DNA of 64,000 nucleotides from assembly GCF_036237315.1 (NCBI RefSeq), contig NZ_CP108356.1, positions 4,212,501-4,276,500 on the forward strand. The letters run 5' to 3'. This document shows, piece by piece, positions 22,389 through 32,625 of the stretch. Below the pieces are notes generated by a model. That model saw only the letters and a list, made by a program, of their open reading frames with translations. It did no database searches and had not been told where the DNA came from. This DNA comes from Streptomyces sp. NBC_01351. Lineage in GTDB: Bacteria > Actinomycetota > Actinomycetes > Streptomycetales > Streptomycetaceae. The translations under genes were made by a program, and so were the position numbers. Positions within the stretch are counted from its first letter, which is position 1; each line of letters starts with the position of its first letter.

Positions 22389-23096
22389 TCAGAACTTCTT
22401 GTCCGGCGAACTCGATTCCGGCCCCGACTCGCGCTCCTTCTCCGCGAGCTCGTCGTCGAAGCTCGCCGGCTCCGCGTCGCTCGCCGACAGCTCCGTCGCC
22501 GCCGGCGGCTCGACCAGCCAGTCCGGGTTCGCCTGCTGGTCCCACCACCGCCACGCCGCGAAGGCGCAACCCGCCACCACACCGGCCAGCGCGAGCCCCT
22601 TCAGCCACCGGCCCGTACGCGCATGCCGCTCATGGCGCCGCACCAGCTTCTGCACCTCCTTGGCCGACACCTGGCCGCGCAGCGCCGCCAGGGCCGCCGT
22701 CGAGGCCGCCGTCGACCTCGCAGCGGCCTCCTCGGCCACCGGCGTGGCCGCCGCGATCGCGCTCTCGATGCGCGGCTGCGTGTACTCGGTGGCGTAGCGC
22801 GCCGCCATTCGCGTCTGCTCCACCGCCTTCGTGGCCGCCCGGTCCACATTCGGCGGCACATGTGCGCGCGCCGCTCGGATCCGGGGATGCACATGGCATT
22901 CGTACGTCGAACGGGCCTGCCGCGCGGCCCCGTGGGCCGCGTGCGCCACCTTCGGCACCAGTACCTCGTTCGCCTCGTGCGCGTACTGCACCGCCGCGTC
23001 CTTGGCGGATCCGGCGTACGGTGCCACCACTTCCGCCGCGTGCTTCACGGCTTCCCTGGCGTGCTCGGCGGCCAGGTGCATGTCCTTGCGGGTCAC
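22389..23096 (-). CDS. DUF5324 family membrane protein
   Basis: 235 residues from a GTG. The first 160 residues are long, Ala-rich, heptad-like helices (AAEHAREAVKHAAEVVAPYAG, AKDAAVQYAHEANEVLVPKV), then one transmembrane helix around 163-180 (GLALAGVVAGCAFAAWRWW) and an acidic, Ser-rich C-terminal tail. The AAEVVAPYAG core is what I associate with the streptomycete DUF5324 family. Function unknown. It is divergent from the cyclophilin gene and convergent with the LysM gene. Confidence 0.8.
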   Translation of the reverse strand: MTRKDMHLAAEHAREAVKHAAEVVAPYAGSAKDAAVQYAHEANEVLVPKVAHAAHGAARQARSTYECHVHPRIRAARAHVPPNVDRAATKAVEQTRMAARYATEYTQPRIESAIAAATPVAEEAAARSTAASTAALAALRGQVSAKEVQKLVRRHERHARTGRWLKGLALAGVVAGCAFAAWRWWDQQANPDWLVEPPAATELSASDAEPASFDDELAEKERESGPESSSPDKKF

Positions 23097-23270
23097 TGGA
23101 ACCTCCTACTCGGCGGTGGACACAGTTCACCTTTCCACCCTTTCCCGGATCATGCCTGGCATATCGCTGGCCGGCATGCGTGACAGGGCATACGGGTGGA
23201 GGATTTCTGTGCCGTACAGCCCTCCGTGCGACCATCTGGACCGACAGTGATGACTATGGAAGGCAGATCC

Positions 23271-23798
<528 letters not shown>

Positions 23799-23819
23799 CC
23801 CACGAGCCCGGGGGAACCG

Positions 23820-24695
23820 ATGGACACCGACCGCCTGCCGCGCTGCTACCGCCACCCGGACCGCGACACGGGAATCAGCTGCACCCGCTGCGAGCGTCCC
23901 ATCTGCCCCGAGTGCATGATCAGCGCCTCGGTCGGCTTCCAGTGCCCCGAATGCGTCCGCGACGGCTCCGGCACCGGGCACCGCCCCACCGCGAACGCGC
24001 CGCGCAACCTTGCGGGCGGGGTCGTCGCCGGTGACCCCCAGCTGGTCACCAAGATCCTGATCGCGGTCAACTTCGCGGTGTTCCTCGTGGGGCTGATCGC
24101 CCCGGCCGTCGTCATCAACCTGGAGCTGCTCGGCCGCTACCGCGAATTCCCCGGCGGCCCCATCGAGGGCGTGTCCACCGGCCAGTACCACCGGCTGCTG
24201 ACCTCGGTGTTCTTGCACGTCGAGTGGTGGCACATCGTCGGCAACATGATCGGCCTGTGGTTCATCGGCGGCCCGCTGGAAGCGGCCCTGGGCCGGGCCC
24301 GCTACCTCGCCGTCTACCTGCTCTCGGGCCTCGGCGCCAGCGCCCTCGTCTACCTGCTGTCCCCGCCGAACACCCCGACCCTCGGCGCGTCCGGCGCCGT
24401 CTTCGGCCTGCTCGGCGCCACCGTCGTCCTGGCGCGCCGGCTGCGCTACGAGATGCGGCCGGTGATCGTCATGGTCGTACTGATGCTGGTGCTGACCTTC
24501 GTACCCCTCGGCGGCGCGCTGTCCGTGTCCTGGCAGGCCCATGTCGGCGGCCTGATCACCGGAGCACTGCTGGGCCTGGGCATGCTGTGGCCCACCACCG
24601 GCAGGAATCGCACACTGGTCCAGTGGGCAACCTGCGCGGTGGTATTCCTGCTGGCCGTGGCGGTGATCCTGCTCCGGACGGCGGAACTCACCTGA
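23820..24695 (+). CDS. Rhomboid-family intramembrane serine protease with zinc ribbon
   Basis: 291 residues. The N-terminal 60 residues contain a treble-cysteine pattern (CYRHPDRDTGISCTRCERPI, then CPECMISASVGFQCPEC), a B-box-like zinc-binding segment. Six or seven membrane helices follow. Catalytic Ser is in GASGAVFGLLG and the paired His in SWQAHVGGLITG; the HxxxN motif is HIVGNMIG. Rhomboids cut substrates within the membrane. Target proteins are unknown. Its neighbours, cyclophilin and CrgA, are the usual ones in Streptomyces. Confidence 0.93.
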   Translation: MDTDRLPRCYRHPDRDTGISCTRCERPICPECMISASVGFQCPECVRDGSGTGHRPTANAPRNLAGGVVAGDPQLVTKILIAVNFAVFLVGLIAPAVVINLELLGRYREFPGGPIEGVSTGQYHRLLTSVFLHVEWWHIVGNMIGLWFIGGPLEAALGRARYLAVYLLSGLGASALVYLLSPPNTPTLGASGAVFGLLGATVVLARRLRYEMRPVIVMVVLMLVLTFVPLGGALSVSWQAHVGGLITGALLGLGMLWPTTGRNRTLVQWATCAVVFLLAVAVILLRTAELT

Positions 24696-24710
24696 TCACA
24701 CCGGCGTCAA

Positions 24711-24774
24711 CTCTCCACAGAGTTATCCACAGATCTTCTGTCTTTTCCTCAGGTGTGGATGACGCTGTGGATAA
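24711..24774. promoter_or_regulatory. Cluster of DnaA-box sequences between rhomboid gene and crgA
   Basis: Four box-like words in 64 bases: CTCTCCACA (24711-24719), TTATCCACA (24723-24731), TGTGGATGA (24754-24762, inverted) and TGTGGATAA (24766-24774, inverted). The second and fourth are perfect TTATCCACA boxes facing each other. The gap holds no gene and lies past the 3' ends of both flanking genes, so it is not a promoter. Confidence 0.75.
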
Positions 24775-24810
24775 CTCATGGGGAGAGCTTCCATCGGAGA
24801 CGGATCGGTG

Positions 24811-25065
24811 CTACTTCCACTGCGTGGAGACGCCGAATCCCGCTGCGATGAATCCGAATCCGACCACGATGTTCCAATTGCCCAGCGATTCGATGGGCAG
24901 ACGGGTCTCGGTCACATAGAAAACAACGATCCACGCGAGTCCGATGAGGAAGAGCGCCAGCATGACCGGAGCGACCCAGCTGCGGTTCGTCAGCCGGATG
25001 CTCTGTGGCTGCCGGGTCGGCGGCGGCGTGTAGTCGTCCTTCTTGCGGATACGTGACTTCGGCAC
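24811..25065 (-). CDS. crgA: Cell division protein CrgA
   Basis: 84 residues: a basic N-terminus [16 protein letters not shown], two transmembrane helices (about 31-50 and 66-80) and the end [16 protein letters not shown]. CrgA coordinates septation in sporulating aerial hyphae of Streptomyces and recruits FtsI in mycobacteria. Its position near pknB, rodA and pbpA is conserved. GTG start. Confidence 0.95.
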   Translation of the reverse strand: MPKSRIRKKDDYTPPPTRQPQSIRLTNRSWVAPVMLALFLIGLAWIVVFYVTETRLPIESLGNWNIVVGFGFIAAGFGVSTQWK

Positions 25066-25156
25066 GAGGGGCTCTCCTGTCGATGGGCTGGGGACCTTGC
25101 CTGCCCCGGGCGTCCGTTAGCGTAGTGGACCTGTGGCGTTGAAGGAGAAGGGTACG

Positions 25157-25945
25157 TTGAGCAATTCCGACGACTCCTCCGCGGGTCCCCGAGGCCGGGC
25201 CAGACCGGTCCGGCTGCTGACCGCCGCCGTCTTCGCCCTGGCCGGGCTGCTCTTCGTCACCAGTTTCAACACCTCCAAGGGTACGAACATCCGGACCGAC
25301 GCCTCGATGCTGAAGCTGTCGGACCTCATCCACGAGCGCAGCCAGGACAACGCCGAGCTGGAGCAGAGCCTCGGAGGCCTGCGCCGCCGGGTGGACACCC
25401 TCGCCGACCGCGACGACGGCAGCACCAAGGCCGAGGACGCCCGGCTGGCCGCCCTGCGCGCCGCCTCCGGCACCGAGGAGCTGTCCGGCAAGGGCCTGAC
25501 GGTCACCCTCAATGACGCCCCGCCGAACGCGACCGCCCGCATCCCCAACGTGCCCGAGCCGCAGCCCAACGACCTGGTGATCCACCAGCAGGACCTCCAG
25601 GCCGTCGTGAACGCCCTGTGGCAGGGCGGCGCCGAGGGCATCCAGGTCATGGACCAGCGGCTCATCTCCACCAGCGCGGTGCGCTGCGTGGGCAACACCC
25701 TGATCCTCCAGGGCCGGGTCTACTCCCCTCCGTACAAGGTGACGGCGGTCGGCGATCCGGGCGCGTTGCGCAAGGCCATGGCGGCCTCTCCGGCCCTGCA
25801 GAACTACCAGCTGTACGTGAACGCGTACGGGCTCGGCTGGAAAGTGGACGAGCACAAGGCGCTGACACTTCCGGGGTACTCCGGCACAGTGGACCTCCAC
25901 TATGCGAAGCCCGTGGCCCCGGCCTCCGAAACGAATCAGCCCTGA
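25157..25945 (+). CDS. DUF881 family membrane protein
   Basis: About 262 residues. I chose the TTG at 25157 because GGAGAAGGG stands four bases before it; a GTG at 25133 is in frame but has no ribosome site. A short basic N-terminus precedes one transmembrane helix (LLTAAVFALAGLLFVTSF), a coiled-coil stretch (LIHERSQDNAELEQSLGGLR) and the DUF881 domain: GKGLTVTLNDAP, LVIHQQDLQAVVNALWQGGA, RCVGNTLILQGRVYSPPY. DUF881 proteins sit beside division and sortase genes in many Gram-positives; no activity is known. Confidence 0.87.
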   Translation: MSNSDDSSAGPRGRARPVRLLTAAVFALAGLLFVTSFNTSKGTNIRTDASMLKLSDLIHERSQDNAELEQSLGGLRRRVDTLADRDDGSTKAEDARLAALRAASGTEELSGKGLTVTLNDAPPNATARIPNVPEPQPNDLVIHQQDLQAVVNALWQGGAEGIQVMDQRLISTSAVRCVGNTLILQGRVYSPPYKVTAVGDPGALRKAMAASPALQNYQLYVNAYGLGWKVDEHKALTLPGYSGTVDLHYAKPVAPASETNQP

Positions 25946-25958
25946 CGTCGTACTGCGC

Positions 25959-26669
25959 GTGGTGGTACGGACGTTCAGCGAGGTGTGCCTGACGGCGGGA
26001 ACCTTGATCGTGCTGTTCGTGGCGTACGTGCTGCTGTGGACCGGGGTCAAGGCCGATCTGGCCATGGACGGGGAGATGTCGGCCCTGCGCGACCGCTGGG
26101 CGGCGGCCCCCGCGGCGGCCCCGGCGCCCGCCCCGCAGACGACGGCCACCCAGGCGCCCGCCCCCGCCGCACCCGCCGCCCCGGAGCCGGCGGGCTACCC
26201 GGCGGGCCGGGCCTTCGCCGAGATGTACATCCCCCGCTTCGGCCGCGGCTGGAACAAGCCCGTTTTGGAGGGCACCGACCCCGAGCTTCTGAAGAAGGGG
26301 CTCGGCCACTACCCAGGGACCGCCCGCCTCGGCGCCACCGGGAACTTCTCGGTCGCCGGGCACCGTCGCACGTACGGAGACCCCTTCAAGGACTTCCCCG
26401 AGCTGCGCCCGGGTGACGAGGTGATCCTCAAGGACGCCTCCGGCTGGTACACGTACACCGTGCGCGGCGGACCCGTGCGCACGCTGCCGACCGAGGTCGG
26501 CGTGGTCGACCCGGTGCCGGCGAAATCGCCTTTCGCGACGCCCGGCCGGTATCTGACCCTCACCACCTGCGATCCGGAATGGGGTCACAGCCACCGCCTC
26601 GTCGTCTGGGCGGAACTGACCGCCACGCGCACCGTGGGGCAGGGCAGGCCGGAGGGTTTGGCGAGCTGA
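25959..26669 (+). CDS. Class E sortase (first of three)
   Basis: About 236 residues from the GTG at 25959, 13 bases after the DUF881 stop; an ATG at 25902 overlapping that gene is a less likely alternative. One N-terminal transmembrane helix (CLTAGTLIVLFVAYVLLW) acts as the anchor. A Pro/Ala-rich linker precedes the sortase barrel: catalytic His in FSVAGHRRTYG, Cys in YLTLTTCDPEWG and Arg in HRLVVWAEL. Class E sortases attach LAXTG-type proteins to peptidoglycan, such as the chaplins in Streptomyces. Its Cys-proximal residues DPEWGHSH differ from those of the next two, so substrates may differ. Confidence 0.9.
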   Translation: MVVRTFSEVCLTAGTLIVLFVAYVLLWTGVKADLAMDGEMSALRDRWAAAPAAAPAPAPQTTATQAPAPAAPAAPEPAGYPAGRAFAEMYIPRFGRGWNKPVLEGTDPELLKKGLGHYPGTARLGATGNFSVAGHRRTYGDPFKDFPELRPGDEVILKDASGWYTYTVRGGPVRTLPTEVGVVDPVPAKSPFATPGRYLTLTTCDPEWGHSHRLVVWAELTATRTVGQGRPEGLAS

Positions 26670-26757
26670 CCCACCCGCCGGGCCGCTGCCTTTAGTCTGT
26701 TCGCGTACCGCCCCTGCGGTGCGTTGAACATACGTGGACGAAAAGGAAACGGGCGGC

Positions 26758-26934
26758 ATGTACGGCTGGATCTGGCGCCATCTGCCGGGCAACGCGTGGG
26801 TACGCGCGCTGATCTCCCTCGTACTGGTCCTCGCGGTGGTCTTCGTGCTCTTCCAGTACGTCTTCCCGTGGGCCGAGCCCCTCCTGCCGTTCAATGACGT
26901 GACCGTGGACGAGGGATCGGGAGTCACTCCGTGA
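26758..26934 (+). CDS. Small single-pass membrane protein
   Basis: 58 residues from the ATG at 26758 (AAGGAA ten bases before; a GTG at 26734 is an in-frame alternative). It begins MYGWIWRHLPGNAWVRAL, has one membrane helix (LISLVLVLAVVFVLFQYV) and a short outer tail. The stop overlaps the amidotransferase start by four bases. Conserved in this neighbourhood in Streptomyces; function unknown. Confidence 0.8.
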   Translation: MYGWIWRHLPGNAWVRALISLVLVLAVVFVLFQYVFPWAEPLLPFNDVTVDEGSGVTP

Positions 26935-27569
26935 GCGCGCGCATTCTGGTCGTGGACAACTACGACAGCTTTGTCTTCAACCTGGTCCAGTACCTCTACC
27001 AGCTCGGTGCCGAGTGCGAGGTGCTGCGCAACGACGAGGTGGAGCTCTCGCACGCGCAGGACGGTTTCGACGGCGTGCTGCTCTCCCCGGGTCCCGGGAC
27101 CCCGGAGGAGGCGGGCGTCTGCATCGACATGGTCCGCCACTGCGCCGAGACGGGCGTCCCCGTCTTCGGCGTGTGCCTCGGCATGCAGTCGATGGCGGTC
27201 GCCTACGGCGGTGTCGTGGGCCGGGCGCCGGAGCTGCTGCACGGCAAGACCTCGCCGGTGGTCCACGAGGGCCAGGGCGTCTTCGCAGGGCTGCCGTCGC
27301 CCTTCACCGCGACCCGCTACCACTCGCTCGCCGCCGAGCCGCCGACCCTGCCGGACACCCTGGAGGTCACGGCGCGGACGGAGGACGGGATCATCATGGG
27401 CCTGCGCCACCGCGAGCACGACGTCGAGGGCGTGCAGTTCCACCCCGAGTCGGTGCTCACCGAGTGGGGCCACCGCATGCTGGCGAACTGGCTGGTGCGC
27501 TGCGGTGACGCGGGTGCGGTGGAGCGCTCGGTGGGGCTCGCCCCGGTGGTGGGCAAGGCCGTCGCGTGA
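26931..27569 (+). CDS. pabA: Glutamine amidotransferase, anthranilate/aminodeoxychorismate synthase component II
   Basis: 212 residues. Class I glutaminase with oxyanion region LLSPGPGTPEEAG, nucleophile Cys in VFGVCLGMQSM, and the His-Glu pair in GVQFHPESVLTEWG. NYDSFVFNLVQYL at the N-terminus is typical of the TrpG/PabA group. It supplies ammonia to a chorismate-using partner; that large subunit is not in the window, so PabA (folate) versus TrpG (tryptophan) remains open. Its place between sortase genes is conserved but not obviously functional. GTG start; both ends overlap neighbours by four bases. Confidence 0.93.
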   Translation: MSARILVVDNYDSFVFNLVQYLYQLGAECEVLRNDEVELSHAQDGFDGVLLSPGPGTPEEAGVCIDMVRHCAETGVPVFGVCLGMQSMAVAYGGVVGRAPELLHGKTSPVVHEGQGVFAGLPSPFTATRYHSLAAEPPTLPDTLEVTARTEDGIIMGLRHREHDVEGVQFHPESVLTEWGHRMLANWLVRCGDAGAVERSVGLAPVVGKAVA

Positions 27570-28414
27570 CGGCGGTCGCGCCGTCCGCGCCCACGGAGGG
27601 CCGGGCCGCGCGACGCAGGGCAGCACAGGAGGCCGCCAAGCGGGCCGCCAGGCAGAGCAGGAGGCGGGGCGGGCGGCGGCGCAGGCGGCCGGCGTCGGGC
27701 GGACCGGTGATCGTCCTGAGCCGGCTGGGCGGGGAGCTGTTCATCACGCTGGGCCTGGTGATGCTGCTGTTCGTCGCCTACCAGCTCTGGTACACGAACT
27801 TCCTGGCGCAGCGGACGGCGGACGGCGCGGCCGGCTCGCTCCAGCAGACGTGGCAGCGGGAGCCGGGCGGCGACGGCACGGCTACGGGGGCCGCGGGGGC
27901 CGCGGCGCCGCCGGTGACGGCCTTCGAGCCGGGGCAGGGTTTCGCGATCCTGTACATCCCGAAGCTGGACGTGAAGGTGCCGGTCGCGGAGGGCATCAGC
28001 AAGCCGAAGGTGCTGGACCGGGGGATGGTCGGACACTACGGCGAGGGCGCGCTGAAGACGGCGATGCCGGCGGACGAGCAGGGAAACTTCGCGGTGGCGG
28101 GCCACCGCAACACCCACGGCGAACCCTTCCGCTACATCAACAAGCTGGTGCCGGGGGACCCGGTGGTGGTGGAGACCCGGGACGCGTACTACACGTACGA
28201 GACGACCTCGACGCTGGCGCAGACCCCGCCCACGAACGTGTCGGTGATCAAACCGGTGCCGGAGGGTTCGGGGTTCACCTCGCCCGGCCGGTACATCACA
28301 CTGACGACCTGCACGCCCGAGTTCACCAGCACCTACCGGATGATCGTATGGGGCAGGATGACCGAGGAACGCCCCCGCAGCCAGGGCCCGCCGCCCGCGC
28401 TGACCAGCTCGTAG
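27566..28414 (+). CDS. srtE1: Class E sortase (second of three)
   Basis: 282 residues; GTG start overlaps the pabA stop. A long, Arg/Ala-rich cytoplasmic tail of about 50 residues precedes one membrane helix (LFITLGLVMLLFVAYQLWY). The catalytic set is NFAVAGHRNTHGEPF (His), YITLTTCTPEFTSTYR (Cys and Arg). By gene order relative to dnaA it should correspond to SrtE1 of S. coelicolor, which with SrtE2 anchors chaplins and is needed for normal aerial growth; that numbering is from memory and the orthology is inferred. Confidence 0.88.
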   Translation: MTAVAPSAPTEGRAARRRAAQEAAKRAARQSRRRGGRRRRRPASGGPVIVLSRLGGELFITLGLVMLLFVAYQLWYTNFLAQRTADGAAGSLQQTWQREPGGDGTATGAAGAAAPPVTAFEPGQGFAILYIPKLDVKVPVAEGISKPKVLDRGMVGHYGEGALKTAMPADEQGNFAVAGHRNTHGEPFRYINKLVPGDPVVVETRDAYYTYETTSTLAQTPPTNVSVIKPVPEGSGFTSPGRYITLTTCTPEFTSTYRMIVWGRMTEERPRSQGPPPALTSS

Positions 28415-28436
28415 CCGCCCTAAGGACGAATCAGCA

Positions 28437-29171
28437 GTGTCTCGTTCCCGCCGCCGCGCCGCGGCCAAGTCCGCGCCCGCGGGCAGTCGTAGCCTGCTCG
28501 CCGGGTTCCTGAGCCTGCTGGGCGAGGTCCTGATCACGGTGGGCCTGGTGCTGGCCCTGTTCGTGGCGTACTCGCTGTGGTGGACGAACGTCCTCGCGGA
28601 CCGGCAGGCGTCGGCGCGGGGCGACGAGATCCGCGAACAGTGGCAGGCCCCCGCCTCGGCGGCGCCGGCGCAGCCGGGTGCGCTGGACGTCCAGGGCGGG
28701 GTCGGCTTCCTGCACGTGCCGGCGATGAGGAACGGCGAGGTGCTGGTCAAGAAGGGCACCGACCCGGAGACCCTCGACGACGGCGTCGCGGGCTACTACA
28801 CGGAGCCGGTGAAGTCGGCGCTGCCGTGGGACGAGAAGGGGAACTTCACGCTCGCGGCGCACCGGGACGGGCACGGTGCGAAGTTCCACAACATCGACAA
28901 GGTGAAGAGCGGCGACGCGATCGTCTTCGAGACGCGGGACACCTGGTACGTGTACAAGGTCTTCGCGGAGCTGCGACAGACGTCGAAGTACAACACGGAC
29001 GTGATCAACCCGGTCCCGAAGGACTCGGGCAAGACGGCCCCGGGGCGCTACATCACGCTGACCACGTGCACGCCGGTGTACACGTCGAAGTACCGGTACA
29101 TCGTGTGGGGCGAGCTGGTGCGGACGGAGAAGGTGGACGCGAAGCGGACGGTGCCGGCGGAGTTGCGGTAG
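28437..29171 (+). CDS. srtE2: Class E sortase (third of three)
   Basis: 244 residues from a GTG 22 bases after the previous sortase. It has a basic N-terminus, one membrane helix (EVLITVGLVLALFVAYSLWW), His in NFTLAAHRDGHGAKF and Cys/Arg in YITLTTCTPVYTSKYRYIVWG. The AAHRDGH variant differs from AGHRNTHG of the preceding paralogue. Probably SrtE2 by order. A strong terminator follows, closing the DUF881-sortase-pabA-sortase-sortase unit. Confidence 0.88.
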   Translation: MSRSRRRAAAKSAPAGSRSLLAGFLSLLGEVLITVGLVLALFVAYSLWWTNVLADRQASARGDEIREQWQAPASAAPAQPGALDVQGGVGFLHVPAMRNGEVLVKKGTDPETLDDGVAGYYTEPVKSALPWDEKGNFTLAAHRDGHGAKFHNIDKVKSGDAIVFETRDTWYVYKVFAELRQTSKYNTDVINPVPKDSGKTAPGRYITLTTCTPVYTSKYRYIVWGELVRTEKVDAKRTVPAELR

Positions 29172-29186
29172 GGGTGGTTACGTTGT

Positions 29187-29217
29187 GTGACTGAGTGCCT
29201 TTGAGGCACTCAGTCAC
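29187..29217 (+). terminator. Terminator of the sortase operon
   Basis: A perfect 14-bp stem (GTGACTGAGTGCCT / AGGCACTCAGTCAC) with loop TTG, 16 bases after the srtE2 stop. Confidence 0.85.
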
Positions 29218-29223
29218 GGTGGC

Positions 29224-29232
29224 TGTGGATAA
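29224..29232 (-). promoter_or_regulatory. Isolated DnaA box between two terminators
   Basis: TGTGGATAA, the complement of the perfect TTATCCACA box, lies between the sortase-operon terminator and the nuclease-gene terminator. The surrounding word CTGTGGATAAGTCGG is repeated exactly at 54399-54413. Confidence 0.5.
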
Positions 29233-29241
29233 GTCGGCGTC

Positions 29242-29266
29242 TGAGAGTGACAACGTGTCACTCTCA
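29242..29266 (-). terminator. Terminator of the nuclease gene
   Basis: A perfect 11-bp stem (TGAGAGTGACA / TGTCACTCTCA) with loop ACG, three bases past the 3' end of the nuclease gene. Confidence 0.8.
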
Positions 29267-29268
29267 AA

Positions 29269-30309
29269 TCAGCGCAGCACCTGGAGCTGGACTCCCGCGC
29301 TCCAGGCCTCCAGGAGGCCCCTGTGGACGGCTGTGACGCCTCCCTGGGCGGCGATGGCCAGGGATTCGCGGGTGAAGGCGCACGTGGCCACGTAGAGGGC
29401 CACGTCGGCCTTGTGGAGGACCTTGGAGGCGCCGAGGAACTTCTGCATCTCGCCGCTCAGCACGTGCCGGAAGGGCGCGAAGTTCTTGCACTGGACGGCG
29501 ACCGTGCGTCCGTCGGCGGTGCGGGCGGAGATGTCTACCCCACGGTCGCCACCGTGACCGCCGTACAGCTTGACGTCGGTGCAGCCGTCGCGCCGGAGCA
29601 GCTCGGCGACGTGCTCCTCGAACTCCCGCCAGTTCATGGCGTCGATGGTCCCGATGACCCCGGTGAGGGCCTTCACGTCCTGGCCGCGCTGGAGGCGACT
29701 GAGCTGGATGTCGTGCTCGATGAGCTTGATCTGGATCTGCTCGACGTCGTTGCGGAGGGAGATCAGCTCGCGGCTCTGCTCGCCGGATGTCTCGATGAGG
29801 GCGTTGAACATGGGCACGACGGTCTTGCCCAGTACGTCGGTGATGCGGCTGTCGATGCGCTCATCCAGCTCGCCCCAAGTGACCCTGTGGATAAGGTTAT
29901 CCACAGGGCGTGTGCGGACTTCGTACTCGGCGTCGAGGAGGTACGTACGCACCTGACGTGCGACTTCGCTGTCACGGAGCAGCATTCCGACGTTCAGCAC
30001 CGTGCGCCTGGAGTAGACGGCAAGTCCCCGCCCAGGGCTTCTAAGCTGCACGTTGCAGCTTAGAAATTCTTGTAGGTCAGCGCCGCGAAGGACCCTGAGG
30101 CCGTTCTCTTCGAGTTCGGCCCGGTGCCGTTGGACGATCGCGTTGATGGCCCGCTCGCCTACTTGGTAATAGGCCGCCACCATCGCCGTCGTCACATGCA
30201 TTCCGTCTGGCAGCAGTGACAGCGCCTTCACCTTGTCCAGGACGTGCGTCCGCTCCAGCACGCTCGTGCGCAGGGTCCTCGACTCCAGCAGCACCGTCTC
30301 GTCGATCAT
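29269..30309 (-). CDS. Mrr-like restriction endonuclease with DNA-binding N-terminal region
   Basis: 346 residues. The C-terminal third is a PD-(D/E)XK nuclease of the Mrr type: FEEHVAELLRRDGCTDVKL, then GGDRGVDISARTADGRTVAVQCK with the active Asp and the Gln-x-Lys pair, near residues 228-275. The first 130 residues (DGMHVTTAMVAAYYQVGERA ... RRTVLNVGMLLRDSEVARQV) resemble the domain placed in front of some actinobacterial nucleases and phage antirepressor-like proteins. A coiled-coil (SLRNDVEQIQIKLIEHDIQL) joins them. Mrr enzymes cut modified DNA. No methylase or partner gene is adjacent. The coding sequence holds two perfect 12-bp-arm inverted repeats (29883-29908 and 30039-30065), and hairpins bound the locus. 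Confidence 0.82.
   Translation of the reverse strand: MIDETVLLESRTLRTSVLERTHVLDKVKALSLLPDGMHVTTAMVAAYYQVGERAINAIVQRHRAELEENGLRVLRGADLQEFLSCNVQLRSPGRGLAVYSRRTVLNVGMLLRDSEVARQVRTYLLDAEYEVRTRPVDNLIHRVTWGELDERIDSRITDVLGKTVVPMFNALIETSGEQSRELISLRNDVEQIQIKLIEHDIQLSRLQRGQDVKALTGVIGTIDAMNWREFEEHVAELLRRDGCTDVKLYGGHGGDRGVDISARTADGRTVAVQCKNFAPFRHVLSGEMQKFLGASKVLHKADVALYVATCAFTRESLAIAAQGGVTAVHRGLLEAWSAGVQLQVLR
29883..29908. repeat. Perfect inverted repeat made of two DnaA boxes
   Basis: CCCTGTGGATAA, then GG, then TTATCCACAGGG: 12-bp arms, each containing a perfect TTATCCACA box, facing outward from the centre. It lies within the coding sequence of the nuclease gene (codons for RPVDNLIHRV). Confidence 0.9.
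30039..30065. repeat. Perfect inverted repeat in the nuclease gene
   Basis: TTCTAAGCTGCA and TGCAGCTTAGAA flank CGT. 12-bp arms, notably AT-rich for this genome, about 245 bases inside the start of the nuclease gene. Confidence 0.9.
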
Positions 30310-30391
30310 GGCTCTCTGCCCCTCCCTGGCGGAGTCCGGTACCCCACCCCATCCGGGCTAACGAATTCGTACATATGAAGACACATACGGA

Positions 30392-30433
30392 AAAAGGTCC
30401 GGCCCCTCTCCGAAGAGAGGGGCCGGACCTTTT
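30392..30433. terminator. Terminator of the pknB operon
   Basis: A perfect 19-bp stem with CGAA loop; arms start AAAAGGTCCGGCCCC and end GGACCTTTT. A-run and T-run on either side make it a classical, bidirectional terminator. It is 22 bases past the pknB stop and also shields the nuclease gene from it. Confidence 0.92.
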
Positions 30434-30454
30434 CGAGCGGGCTACGGCGTGCGG

Positions 30455-32470
<2,016 letters not shown>

Positions 32471-32625
32471 AACGTTGCAGCCCTCTCCGTCAGTCCCGAC
32501 CGCACCTGTGTGTGGTCCGGCGGTGTGCTGTTCGCGCAAAGGCTACCGGCCGATCGTCTGTGATCGGTTCGTGGCCACAGGCTGATACTGGACCGGTACC
32601 GTACGCGCGGATCCGGGCGGGATCA

